Shown: piece by piece, positions 22,793-32,701 of the stretch | How the letters are laid out: every line of letters starts with the position of its first letter | Position numbering within the stretch: position 1 is the stretch's first letter | Origin: Rosa chinensis | Lineage: Eukaryota > Streptophyta > Magnoliopsida > Rosales > Rosaceae | Reading direction: 5' to 3' | NCBI RefSeq assembly: GCF_002994745.2 | Contig: NC_037090.1 | Location: forward strand, 34,681,501-34,745,500 | DNA: 64,000 nt | Notes under the pieces: generated by a model | Seen by the model: only the letters and a program-made list of their open reading frames with translations | What the model was told of the DNA's origin: nothing | Databases searched by the model: none | Position numbers and translations under genes: made by a program

Positions 22793-23030
22793 AATAGACA
22801 TCTATTACCCCTCAATAGATGTCTATTGCCCCCCAATAGACGTCTATTAGGGGTCTATTGCCCCCTAATAGACGTCTATTATCATCCAATAAAATTTTCG
22901 GTTGCCAGAATATGAACTAATCTCTTAAAATTTAGACAATAAAACTTTGTTTAAAGAAAAAAAACGAAGATATTATATCGATTTAAAAACATCTATTGCC
23001 CCCCAATAGACGTCTATTGGGGAGCAATAT
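22793..23030. repeat. Cluster of ATAGACGTCTAT palindromes
   Basis: The near-palindrome CAATAGACGTCTATTG and variants (CAATAGATGTCTATTG, CAATAGACATCTATTA, TAATAGACGTCTATTA) occur at about 22793, 22813, 22835, 22867 and 23004, separated by C-rich CCCCC linkers. The core GACGTC is also the bZIP-binding core. It lies inside the 1.6-kb TIR element. Confidence 0.75.
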
Positions 23031-23718
23031 AATATTATTTTTGTGTTTTCTTTCCTTCCGGGCCTTTTGTTGCAAAACAGAAGTAGCACCATTTTGATTT
23101 ACAACACAGAAGTAGCACTATTCTCCATCCAATTTTTTTTTTTTTTTTTTAAAAGTGCTTTAGAGACGTGTTTGATCTCAGAGGAAGGAAAAGAAAAAAA
23201 AATAAAAATTGTGCTCGAGACTGGTGTAGTGACTGGTGGGTAAGAATGGATGACAGTAGTGCAGTCAACCTTTGAACAACCACCGTGAAGTGCCCGGCCC
23301 CTGCCTAATCCCTCAAAGTTTCAAACCGACTGACCTTACTTTATTCCTTCCCGCTCGAGACGTTCGATCTCAGACAAAAAAAAAAATGAAAAAAGGCCAT
23401 TCCAACCAATATGCATTCCTGCTTCAAGATCTAACACAAATTCATGGCATTTCGTCACACCCATGACTGGGAATTGAAGGGAGAAAGAGTGACATGCTCG
23501 TCATCGACGCTGTGGCGAGATTGAAATTTGATTCCGAGACAAGACGAGCGGAAACTCTGCCGGTGATGGATTTGGATCGTTGCATCGTCGGGCGACGACG
23601 ACGATGTGGCTTTACTGCCGCTTGATCTCATCTTCTATGTGCCTAGAAATGCTATTCGAACTGCGGAATTGGGATATGTAGCACAACTCGCACTCGATCG
23701 AGTGGAGGATCTGCGGAG

Positions 23719-23784
<66 letters not shown>
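23719..23784. repeat. (GA)n microsatellite, 33 repeats, with GA-rich tail
   Basis: Perfect GA dinucleotides over about 66 bp, followed to 23890 by imperfect GAGAGA stretches with CGCTAGAGGC or CGGAGGC inserts. The Arg/Glu-repeat open frame across it is a repeat artefact. Confidence 0.9.
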
Positions 23785-23787
<3 letters not shown>

Positions 23788-24045
23788 CGCTAGAGGCGAG
23801 AGAGAGACGACACAGAGGAGAGAGATAGACAGCGTCGGAGGCGAGAGAGAGGAGAGAGAGACGGCACGGAGGAGAGAGAGAGATCAGGATGTGAGAGAGA
23901 CATCAGTGATGGTGATTCTTTAATTGGGTTAAGGGTAAAATGGTCATTTGGTGTTAAATTGGGTATGTGGGAACAAAAATCTGTTGTTGGGGTAAGTGAG
24001 ATAATTTTTGCTCATTTTGGGGCTTTAGGTCAAGATCCTTTTTTT

Positions 24046-25020
24046 ATATTATTATTAATTTTTAATTTATTTTTTAACCTAGCTAATAGATTTTGAGATT
24101 TTGTGTTTTCTATTTCTATCTTCCATCCATTTACTTGCAACCTGAGTTTTTAACCTAACTAATAGGTTTTTTTTATTTATTACAACCTAAAAATTAGACG
24201 CGTGTGTTTAGTTAACCTCACTTCTAGGAATTTTCATTTCAACCTATTTATTCGAATCATTTTTCACATCAACCTCTTTCTTAGGTATTCTATCATTGCG
24301 AGTTGACCATATTTCTTAGGTTGAAAATATCTAACTTATCCCAATATGCATATTCCTATCTATTAGCCATTAGGTAACAATTGAGAATGAACAATAATCA
24401 TTAAATTAATATGACAATATGCAAAAGGAAAAGTTCAAAGAAAAGAAAAGTATCTTGTTCTAGAACTGTGCAAGCCTCTATAACAAGATACTTTACCATA
24501 AGAAAATTTAGGGCAACAATGATGACAAATGAAAAGATTTAGTTCTCATGAATAACATACCTTATGAGTAGATACCATACTTTCGAAAGCCAAAGATTAG
24601 AAAGATAATATGGTCACGAATGCATAGGTGATAGGTGATACACAAGTTCACAACAACAAATTTGAACTTCTTTCTTATGATCTATAGAACTGAACTAGTA
24701 TTTGTATTGCTTGAAATCATGGTGATATAAAACATGCATGATTTAAGCCATAATGTCAAATGTTATAATTATAAATCAACACTCTACAAGGAAGCTTGCC
24801 CAACCTCTCAAAAAAAAAAAAAAAGTTGTCCAAGGGTAAATCAGGCATATAAAAAAATACAAAAAAATATTGATTATACATCAACACTGTACAAGAAAAG
24901 TTGCCTACGTGGATTGGGTGTAGATTGATAGAAAAATATGTATGAGTTTTTCCCAATATCTCTTTAGAAAATTAGGTTTATATCTAACTTTTTCCTCTTT
25001 TTTCTTTTATGAAAGAGTTC
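24046..25020. other. No gene recognised
   Basis: AT-rich. 24075-24165 repeats the sequence just left of the TIR element (TGTGTTTTCTATTTCTGTTTTCCATC at 22360; CCTAGCTA.TA.TAGGA/ATTT), an imperfect flanking duplication of about 100 bp. A second small repeat, ATCAACACT.TACAAG, occurs at 24776 and 24889. Nothing else is supported. Confidence 0.4.
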
Positions 25021-25025
25021 CCATC

Positions 25026-25683
25026 TGATAGGATCAATTACTGTTCATTCTTGACTTTCACTGTGTTGGTCCATTATCTTTATTAGCTTTAGCTCATTTG
25101 CTGGACACGTTTTGGTTCTAGCATGAATAGTTGACAGCTGGTTCAGATTATAACATTTTTGTAAGGGAAATTTCACAAACAGTACACCAAGTAAAGGCCA
25201 CTAATAATTCTTATACATAAACTTCCAAACCAATCATTTCGGTACACGAAATCTGAAACTCGACCCACTATCAGTACACGACGTCATTGACGCCGTTAAT
25301 TTGACACCAAAATGTCTATTATGCCCTCAGTTCTCTTTCTTCTGTTTTTTTTTTCCTTCTTTTTTTTTTTTACAAAAAAAAAATGAATTAGAGTGTGAGA
25401 GTACCAAATTACCCTTTTCTGTAAGGTAATATTTAACGGCGTCATTGACGTCGAGTCTACATAGTGGGTCGGGCTCAAAAATCCATGTACCAAAATGTTC
25501 AATTTGGAACTTTATGTATGGAAATTATTAGTGGTCTTTACTTGGTGTACTGTTTGCAAAATTTTCCCTTTTTGTAAAGACTATATATGTTATATTGGGA
25601 ACCCTGTTATGGGCATGAATGAAAATGCAGTTTCTTTAATTTTTCCTCTGTTTTTCTTTGCTTTTGGTAAACTGACTCTACCA
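25026..25683 (+). repeat. 5' LTR of the chromovirus, interrupted by a MITE
   Basis: Starts TGATAGGATCAATTACTG and ends CTGACTCTACCA. It equals the 3' LTR at 30630-30875 once the insert 25165-25568 and one copy of its 9-bp duplication are removed (245 versus 246 bp). Confidence 0.9.
25165..25568. mobile_element. MULE-type MITE inside the 5' LTR
   Basis: 404 bp with inverted repeats GGGAAATTTCACAAACAGTA and (other strand) GGGAAAATTTTGCAAACAGTA, extending about 37 bp through CACCAAGTAAAG.CCAC. It is flanked by a perfect 9-bp duplication TTTTTGTAA (25156-25164 and 25569-25577), and the uninterrupted site is visible in the 3' LTR (about 30759-30768), so the boundaries are exact. No coding capacity. 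The T-rich centre (25340-25382) breaks the inner symmetry. Its terminus style (GGGAAA...TCACAAA.AGT) resembles the element at 42555. Confidence 0.93.
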
Positions 25684-25685
25684 AC

Positions 25686-25697
25686 TGGTATCAAAGC
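25686..25697 (+). promoter_or_regulatory. Primer-binding site (initiator tRNA-Met)
   Basis: TGGTATCAAAGC, two bases after the LTR end CA, one mismatch from the usual TGGTATCAGAGC complement of the tRNA-Met 3' end. It is where minus-strand DNA synthesis would be primed. Confidence 0.85.
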
Positions 25698-25709
25698 ATC
25701 GTTCGAACC

Positions 25710-27045
25710 GTGCAAGCCTCTGTACCCTCCTCCTCCCCCTTGTCCTCCGCCTTTGTACCACCACCTCCCCCTCCACCAGTTACCCACCTAGCCTCTGCCT
25801 CTCATCAACCCACTGATGAATCTGAACCTTTACAAAGAGCAGAATTTCACAACTCATTAGCTCTTCTACAAGAAGAGTTTCACCTATCTTTTGACTCAAT
25901 GCACCATAACCATACCTCTTTTCAAAATCACATCACCGCACAAATGGCAACTTTGCAATGCACGATGGTGCGGGCTCTCACGGGACAACCACAACCTATC
26001 CATTCTTCCACCACATCACCTCCAAATTCAGCTCCATCATTTGCCATACCTCCTCCACCTCGTACACCGGCCAACATCCCTCCTATCACGTTTGGTTCCA
26101 TTTCAACTCCGACCATGGAATGGCCCACTTTGACCTCTTCTACTCAATTTTAGTCCCTCATTTCTCCAGCCTCTGCAAATCAAGGATCTTCCCCTCATCG
26201 GGCCCCCCACACTATGCAACCATTACATCATTCCCAAACTTCACTTTGCCGCCAAACACTACCATCACCCCATCCCTTCCAGATTTTCACATTCCATTAT
26301 CTACTACATACACAGCTCCCCGCACCCAAACTCACAACAATTATCATTATGATCCCTAATTTTTCAGACCCCCAAAAATCGACTTACCTCGGTTTACGGG
26401 TGATGATGATGTGGGTTGGATCTCAATGGCAGAAAGGTATTTGAGAACCCAATGAATACCTCCATCAAAAAAGATAGCCATTGCTGCTTCACACTTCGGG
26501 CCCGATGCTTGTTTTTGGATGAATTCATTTGAACAAAGACATCCATTCGTCATTTGGGAGCTATTTATGCAGGCTTTCTTAGCCCATTTTGGTGCTGGTA
26601 CAACTCATGACTTCAAGATAGCCCTTTCACACCTACAACAGACCTCCACAGTAGAGCTCTTCATCACCGCCTTCACTAAGCTATCCTGCAGAGCACCAGA
26701 TTGGAGTGATAACCAACTCTTTCCCATGTTTTTGGTTGGCCTCAAACAAGCACTCAGCCATGATGTGATGGCCTTCAATCCACTCACAGTCACAGAGGCA
26801 CAACGCCTGGAAAAGTGCTATGAAGCTAAGATGTCCGACCAAAACCTGGTCCCCAACCTCCACCCATCCCAAGTTTTCTGGCCAAATAATTGGTCCCATT
26901 CATCTCGCTACAGTTCAGCACCATACTAACCCAACAACTTCCTGCCTTCCCGTGCCCACAATACCCTGTCCTCACCTACTCCCACTAACACTTTCACACC
27001 AACCACCACACACCTCAACAAACCAACACCAAATTGTACTCACCA
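25710..27045 (+). pseudogene. Chromovirus gag (frameshifted)
   Basis: Gag forms the capsid of the virus-like particle. The N-terminal part (25710-26153) is Pro/Ser/His-rich with a helical EFHNSLALLQEEFHLSF stretch. The retrotransposon-gag core is in a later frame (26519-26929): WELFMQAFLAHFG, LSHLQQTSTVELFITAFTKLSCRAPDWSDNQLFPMFLVGLK and EAQRLEKCYEAKM. Between them a run of frame changes and stops (26154-26518) breaks the product, for example the G.GDVGWISMAERYF-type stretch is split across frames near 26395-26445. It continues towards the zinc-knuckle region at 27050. Not functional as read. Confidence 0.85.
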
Positions 27046-27049
27046 TATC

Positions 27050-27568
27050 TTGTCAACCTCAGAACAATGCGAAAGAAGGGCCAAAGGTCTTTGCTTCAAC
27101 TGTGACGAACAGTACACCCCTACCCATTCTTGCAAACAGCCCTTCCTAGCCATATTGGAGGCACCTAACCCCACTGACGACCCCTCTGATACACTAGAAT
27201 TTCAAGATTTCATACCCACCCTAGATGATCCAATCCCAGAAACAGAGGTCACTTACCCACTATATGCAATCACCCATACTGCAATTGGGGAGATGATCCG
27301 ACTTACGGGATCAATTCAAGGTACCGCAATCAACGTGTTTATAGTCTGTGGGTCAGCCAACAACTTTCTTCATCCTGATATTGCTCACAAACTCCAATTA
27401 AAGATATCGAGCGTCGTCGGGATCCACTTCTACTCGGCTTCCGATGAACGGTTACAACCTTCGGGCATCTTTCACAATGTCAAGGTTTCAATGCAAAACT
27501 ATTCATTCACCGACTCGTTTCTTCTCTTACCAGTTCCAGGATGCGACCTAGTGTTGGGCGCTCAATGA
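27050..27568 (+). pseudogene. Chromovirus nucleocapsid knuckle and aspartic protease
   Basis: A CFNCDEQYTPTHSC knuckle (C-X2-C-X7-H-X-C, a spacing used by many plant chromoviruses) is followed by the retropepsin-like domain: AITHTAIGEMIRLTGSIQGTAINVFIV, then the active-site region reads VCGSANNFL where the family has D[SG]G[SA]; the catalytic Asp codon has become GTC (Val) and the next Gly TGT (Cys). The C-terminal part FLLLPVPGCDLVLGAQ is typical. A TGA at 27566-27568 follows GAQ where the family has Trp, so TGG to TGA is likely. The protease is dead by active-site loss. Confidence 0.85.
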
Positions 27569-27574
27569 CTTAAC

Positions 27575-28699
27575 ATGTTGGGCCTTATAGCATGGCACTT
27601 TCAAGAAAAAATCATGGGCTTCTTCACTGATGGGCATTTTCATGTGCTAAAGGGCCTCAACAAGCATCACCAATCAACCCAAACCCATGACATCTTTGCC
27701 CTTACTCCATCTACAAAATGGGACTCCACGTCCCAAACTCTGAAACCAACAGATCCACCTCAATCCGAACCCATTCCACCTCTCATTCAATCCCTACTAG
27801 ACTCATTCTCCGACCTATTCTCCCAACCGATGTCCTTACCACCAATTCGAACCATTGACCATTGCATCAACCTACTTCCTAATACAACTCCGATCAATGT
27901 TCGACCCTACCATTATCCCCATTCACAAAAGGCCGAACTTGAGAGGCAAGTAACCGAAATGTTGGCAAGCCGGTTGATCCGCCCGAGCTCTAGCCCTTTT
28001 TCATCCCCGGTTCTTTTGGTCAAAAATAAGGAAGGCACATGGAGATTTTGTGTGGATTACTGCTCCCTAAATGCAGCAACGGTCAAGGATCATTTCCCCA
28101 TTCCGGTTGTTGATGAGTTATTAGACGAGTTACATGGTGAACAATTTTTTACTAAACTCGATCTAAGGTCCGGCTACCACCAAGTAAGAATGGCCAAGAA
28201 TGAAATCTCCAAAACAACATTTTGAACCCATGAAGGTCATTTCGAATTTGTGGTGATGCCGTTTGGGCTTACAAATGCACCCTCCACATTCCAAGCTTTA
28301 ATGAATCAAGTCTTCAAGCCATTATTACGCAAGAGTATGCTAGTTTTTTTGGACGACATCTTGGTTTATAGCAATGACTTGCAGTCTCATGTGGTACACC
28401 TTGATGAAGTCTTTGCTTTGCTTAGAACAAATCACCTACGGCTCAAACTAGCCAAATGCAGATTTGCTACAGCCCAAGTAGATTACTTGGGCCATGTGAT
28501 TTCATCTGAGGGATTTGCTGTCGATCCAACTAAAGTACAAGCCATCCAGGCCTGGCCCAAACCAACAACCCTTAAAGGGATGAGAGGGTTCCTCGGGATC
28601 ATGGGCTACTACCATCGTTTCATCCAGAATTACGACATCATCGCAAACTCTTACAGAGATGCTCCAAGCCGACAATTTCAAATGGACAATGGCTACTGA
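27575..28699 (+). pseudogene. Chromovirus reverse transcriptase
   Basis: Copies genomic RNA to DNA. Motifs in order: VLLVKNKEGTWRFCVDY, HFPIPVVDELLDEL, FFTKLDLRSGYHQVRM, then an in-frame TGA at 28223-28225 (probably from CGA) in the TTF.THEGHFEF stretch, then VMPFGLTNAPSTFQ and the catalytic FLDDILVYS (about 28349-28375), then LRLKLAKCRFATAQVDYLGHVIS and GMRGFLGIMGYYHRFI. A frameshift between about 28650 and 28690 moves the frame into the RNase H part. All catalytic residues are present, but the stop and frameshift prevent a full-length product. Confidence 0.92.
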
Positions 28700-30598
28700 A
28701 ACCACCTTTGAAGAGCTCAAACGTGCTTTAATGACAGCTCTAGTCTTGGCCTTGCCGGATTTTTCAATTCCTTTCACAGTTGAAATAGATGCTTGTGGAT
28801 TAGGTATCAGCGCCGTCCTCTTACAACGGAAACACCCGATTGCTTTCATCAGTAAGTCCCTATCTCCTCTCAACCAATTGCTATCTGTCTATGATAAAGA
28901 GATGTTTGCAGTCATGCACGCAATCGATAAGTGGTTCCCCTACCTCTTAGGTCACCAGTTCAACATCATCACCAATCACCAAACACTCAAGCACCTCTTG
29001 GACCAGCGAATCTCAACCCCTTTTCAACATAAATGGCTAGCCAAGCTCATGGGTTATCAATACACAATCAAGTACAGACCAGGAAAGTTGAATACGGTCC
29101 CCAATTTGCTATCCCGGCTCCATGAACTCTATGCAATTCAGGCCATATCCGCACCCGTTTTTGATTGGTTGACGCACATATCTCAAGCTTGTCTTCGTGA
29201 TCCAGAAGCACAAACAATCATCTCTCAAATTCAACAGAACAATTCCAGCAAAAAGAGATTTACTTTGCACAACAACCATCTGTTATATAAAGGCAAGTTC
29301 TTTGTCCCTTCATCCTCTGATTGGCGCACTAGGTTACTGTATGAATTCCATTCTTCCCTCGAAGCGGGACACTCGGGTTATTTACGCACATATCATCACT
29401 TTTCTCGCAATTTTGCGTGGCCCGGTATGCACAAAGCTATCAAATTGTTCATTGCAGAGTGTGATCAATGTCAAAGGCAGAAGTATGAAACCATAAACCC
29501 TCCGGGTTTACTGCAGCCACTCCCTATCCCAGTTAATAATTGGCTCGATATTTCGATGGATTTAGTAGATGGGTTGCCACTTTCACAAGGCTCTAATGCT
29601 GTACTGGTTGTAGTCGATCGTTTATCCAAATACGGTCACTTTATTCCGGAATTTCCGGTCTCTCATCCTTACACCGCCACTCAAATTGCTGAAATATTTG
29701 TGAAAGAGGTATTTAGGCTTCATGGCATGCCTAAATCAATTGTGAGTGATCGTGATCCTATTTTTATTAGCCATTTTTGGGAGGCATTCTTCAAATTGCA
29801 GGGCACCACATTATGTCAAAGCTCTGCCTATCATCCACAATCGGATGGTCAGACCGAAGTAGTGAACCGTTCTCTTGAACATTACTTACGCTGTTTCGCC
29901 ACCGATAAACCTGCATCATGGAGCTCCTTGATTCATTGGGCGAAGTGGTGGTACAACTCCACATATCACTCCACCATCCAGATGACACCATTTCAAGCGG
30001 TCTACGGAACTCCTCCTCCTACCGTTTCGGTATATCTTCCAGGGTCTACCTCAGTAAATGCAGTGGATTGTGCTCTCAAGAACAGCGATGCTCTTCTACA
30101 ATTACTCAAATTGCATATGCATCAAGCCCAGAATAGTATGAAACAACATTTGGACCACAACAGTACTGAAAGGGAATTCAACGTTGGCTACTGGGTATTC
30201 TTAAAGCTGCATCCGTATAGTCAACGTTCATTGCTCAAGCATCCTTCCCATAAACTCAAGCCTAGATACTACGACCCCTTTACAATCCAAGCAAGAATCG
30301 GTAAAGTGGCTTACCGTTTATCCCTCCCTACTTCTTGCCGTATGCATCCGGTCTTCCATGTTTCTCTTCTCAAGAAGCGAGTTGGTGAGGGAACTCCGCT
30401 TACAACAACGCTACTTGCATTTGATGACCAGGGTGAACTGCTGTGGCGCCCTGAGAGTGTATTGGACATGGCTGTGGTAAAGAAAAAGAAGAGAAACGTC
30501 ACTCAATGGCTCATCTAATGGCAGGGACTACCAGCTGCTGACGCCACTTGGGAGGATGCTCAAAACATCAAAGCTCACTTTCCAGCCTTTGGATCCTG
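28659..30598 (+). pseudogene. Chromovirus RNase H, integrase and chromodomain
   Basis: Long frame to 30518 with RNase H (FTVEIDACGLGISAVLLQ; YDKEMFAVMHAIDKW), the integrase zinc finger (GHSGYLRTYHHFSRNFAWPG...CDQCQRQK, HHCC) and the DD(35)E core (SMDLVDGLP, SIVSDRDPIF, SAYHPQSDGQTEVVNRSLE). The C-terminus has HPVFHVSLLKK and starts a chromodomain, WRPESVLDM...VTQWLI. A TAA at 30516-30518 cuts it, but the frame continues to 30598 with WQGLPAADATWED, the rest of the chromodomain, which directs insertion to chromatin in this clade. The integrase itself looks intact. Confidence 0.92.
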
Positions 30599-30612
30599 AG
30601 GTCAGGCTCCTT

Positions 30613-30629
30613 CTCAAGGGGGGAGGAAT
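30613..30629 (+). promoter_or_regulatory. Polypurine tract
   Basis: AAGGGGGGAGGAAT immediately before the 3' LTR, the plus-strand primer of the retrotransposon. Confidence 0.8.
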
Positions 30630-30875
30630 TGATAGGATCAATTACTGTTCATTCTTGACTTTCATTGTGTTGGTCCATTATCTTATATTAGCTTTAGCTC
30701 ATGTGCTGGACACGTTTTGGTTCTAGCATGAATAGTTGACAGCTGGTTCAGATTATAACATTTTTGTAAAGACTATATATGTTATATTGGGAACCCTGTT
30801 ATGGGCATGAATGAAAATGCAGTTTCTTTAATTTTTCCTCTGTTTTTCTTTGCTTTTGGTAAACTGACTGTACCA
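30630..30875 (+). repeat. 3' LTR of the chromovirus
   Basis: 246 bp, TGATAGG...TACCA, followed by the CCATC duplication. It carries ATTATCTTATATTAG and ACTATATATG, either of which could serve as TATA element. It is uninterrupted, unlike the 5' LTR. Confidence 0.93.
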
Positions 30876-30879
30876 CCAT

Positions 30880-30904
30880 CCCCCCCCCCCCCCCCCCCCC
30901 CCCC
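30880..30904 (+). repeat. Poly-C tract (25 C) at the retrotransposon target site
   Basis: Directly follows CCAT of the 3' target duplication. The left flank (25021) has only CCATC preceded by GTTC, so the chromovirus inserted at the edge of this tract. Confidence 0.8.
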
Positions 30905-31380
30905 GATCGTCGCCTCCTGTGAACCAAAGAAGCTTGAATTCTTTGGTCTGAGCAAAAGAAATTCGCAGAGCTTGAACGGGTTGCTTTCTCTCCTTCTCGA
31001 TTCGTCTATTGGGTCGAAGTGTTTGGATGTTGGGAATGTCACTGCGGCCATTGATAGATTCAAGTAATCAATTCATAATTTTATTTCAATTACAACTATA
31101 GCGGAACAACTTGATACTCTCGGCAGAGCTGTTGATTCTGGTAAGGTTAGTTTCATTCTGTTGATTTTTCTCCCCACATTTTTGATAAAGTTGCTCAGCT
31201 TGATGGCTTTAGCCTCTGTGATCATTGTTTTAAGAACATGGATTGCCCATGTGAATAGAAGTTTTGGTTGTGCAGGTCAGATGTGTTGGCCTCAGTAATG
31301 AAACAGCATCGGTGTGATGAAGTTTCTTCAGGTGGCTAAAAGAGGCACTCGCCTTCAAAATATTGTATCTATGCAGGTTG
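30905..31380 (+). pseudogene. Aldo/keto reductase gene fragment (with unidentified 5' piece)
   Basis: 31095-31146 reads IAEQLDTLGRAVDSGK and, after a GT...AG intron (about 31147-31276), VRCVGLSNETAS, then after a one-base frameshift VMKFLQVAKRGTRLQNIVSMQ to 31379. This is the segment around the strand carrying GKVRYIGLSNET in plant Tas/YajO-like aldo/keto reductases, NADPH-dependent oxidoreductases. The catalytic Tyr/Lys regions are absent. The preceding 30905-31066 reads EPKKLEFFGLSKRNSQSLNGLLSLLLDSSIGSKCLDVGNVTAAIDRFK in pieces and is not recognised; it may belong to another gene. Decayed by frameshift. Confidence 0.6.
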
Positions 31381-31499
31381 TATGGCTTAGAGAGGCTCAT
31401 GAGATGTAGAGTAATTTAGAGTTAAACATGCTACGGAAGAATAATACTGATGGATATTGCTCATTGATTTTAAGTATGCTTTACGTCTGTATGTGTGTT

Positions 31500-31575
31500 T
31501 ATCTGAAGAGAAGGTGGATGACCAGCTAGATTTCAGGGACCTTGCATCTATGACTGAAGGATATAGTGGATGCTG
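31500..31575 (+). pseudogene. AAA-ATPase fragment (spastin/ATAD1/FIGL-like)
   Basis: About 24 codons, SEEKVDDQLDFRDLASMTEGYSG, match the small C-terminal helical part of meiotic-clade AAA ATPases (consensus LDFxELAxMTEGYSGSDL). Walker motifs are absent. It abuts the kinase fragment that starts within the same few bases, so the junction is a fusion between two unrelated gene pieces. Confidence 0.5.
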
Positions 31576-32701
31576 CAAGAGGATTCAAGTAGTTACATGA
31601 AAAGACTGACCCACATATCATTCATCATGAAATCAAAAGTCCAGCAATGTACTAATATTTGATGATGATGTTGCTAAGATTGCAGACTTTGATTTATCCA
31701 ATTAAGCTCCTGATATGGCAGCACGTCTTCACTCCACTCGTGCTTTAGGAGCCTTTGGTTATCGAGTAAGCTTTTATTGGGTTCTCTAAATATTGTGTTC
31801 TGCAACTCTGTAATGCATTTGGTCCTTCTCGACTTGAAACAATGCTGTTTTGTGGCTTAGAGTCCTTCAAATTTGTAATTTCACTATAAAAAACCCCAAA
31901 TTGTTTCAGAGGATTTAAGATTTACTTATTTTCCTCATTGCATATTAATCAGTTTGAACATCAGCTTAGCCATTAAACACTTACTACCTATGGTTTTGTA
32001 TCTCACAGGCCCCGAGTACTAGTATACTCACTAATTTTATTTTGTGTGTCACAGATATGCGATGACTGAACAGTTGAATGCCAAAAGTGATACTTACACT
32101 TTTGGTGTTGTCCTGCTAGAGCTTTTGACCAGAAGAAAACCATCAACAACATTACCACGGGGACTGCAGAGCCTGGTGACATGGGTACTATATCTATTAT
32201 CTGTCTCTTAGTTGTTAGACATAGGAATATGCTCTTGTTCATGTTAACCAAGCTGATTTTGAAATTTTAGGATTTGTTATGCTACACCAAAACTTAGTGA
32301 AGGCAAAGTTAGGCAGTGCATTGATGCTAGACTAGGAGGAGAATTCCTCACCAAGGCTGTTGCAAAGGTATTCGTTATCTCTCAAACACATGCATATATA
32401 CTCAGATATGTAATTTTGATGAATTTGCTTTTGCTATTGAAAAGAGTGTGCAGTTGAGATTTATTGTCATTTTCTTCATGACTTTGTATGTTGAAGATAA
32501 AACATAATAGCCAAATCTGATTTTGCAAACAAACGTCTAGTACTAAATGCTACTATTTCTTGATTATAGATGGCTGCAGTTGCTGCCTTGTGTGTGCAAT
32601 ATGAGGCTGATTTCCGCCCAAACATGAGCATTGCGGTCAAAGCGCTACAACCACTGCTAAATGCTTGGCCTGGACCCACTGGTGAATCGCCAAGCTTGTG
32701 A
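31572..32701 (+). pseudogene. PTI1-like Ser/Thr kinase, C-terminal half
   Basis: Exons separated by retained introns encode the second half of a PTI1-like kinase (Pto-interacting family, cytosolic RLCK VIII): AARG.K*LHEKTDPHIIH, VAKIADFDLSN (DFD in place of DFG is normal for this family), [65 protein letters not shown], and [21 protein letters not shown], ending at TGA 32699-32701. Defects: TAG after GFK near 31592, a frameshift after KSPA near 31645, CAA to TAA after DLSN (31702), HRD changed to HHE. The N-terminal half is found in opposite orientation at 33640-34450. Confidence 0.85.

Larger units (their letters stand above)
22458..24040. mobile_element. TIR element, about 1.6 kb, MULE-like
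   Basis: Imperfect inverted repeats of about 180 bp: GTTTTTGTCCATTTACCCCA, TACCCAATTAAA and ATACCATTTTACCCT on the left pair with TGGGGCTTTAGGTCAAGATC, TTTAATTGGGTTAAGGGTAAAATGGT on the right. Flanks are T-rich on both sides (22448-22457 and 24041-24047), so the duplication cannot be fixed to the base. The interior has proline/serine-coding repeats (22655-22770), palindromic repeats (22793-23030) and a long GA tract. No transposase. Confidence 0.5.
25026..30875 (+). mobile_element. Ty3 LTR retrotransposon, chromovirus (Reina-like), degenerate
   Basis: Complete in outline: 5' LTR, tRNA-Met primer site, gag, protease, reverse transcriptase, RNase H, integrase, a C-terminal chromodomain, polypurine tract, 3' LTR, and a 5-bp duplication CCATC (25021-25025 and 30876-30880). 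Without the MITE in the 5' LTR it would be about 5.44 kb; short LTRs (246 bp) and a compact body fit the Reina clade of plant chromoviruses. It is inactive: gag is frameshifted, in-frame stops lie at 27566, 28223 and 30516, a frameshift lies near 28660-28695, and the protease catalytic Asp is lost. The two LTRs differ at about five positions (for example TTTCACTG/TTTCATTG, TCATTTGC/TCATGTGC), indicating a moderately old insertion. Confidence 0.95.

Noticed and set aside
23606..23923. Arg/Glu repeat protein of 105 codons
   Set aside because: Produced by the (GA)n microsatellite.
25495..25791. Pro-rich or Gly-rich frames around the chromovirus 5' LTR and again at 30782-31067
   Set aside because: They come from LTR sequence (present in both LTRs) and adjacent C-rich tracts, not from a gene.
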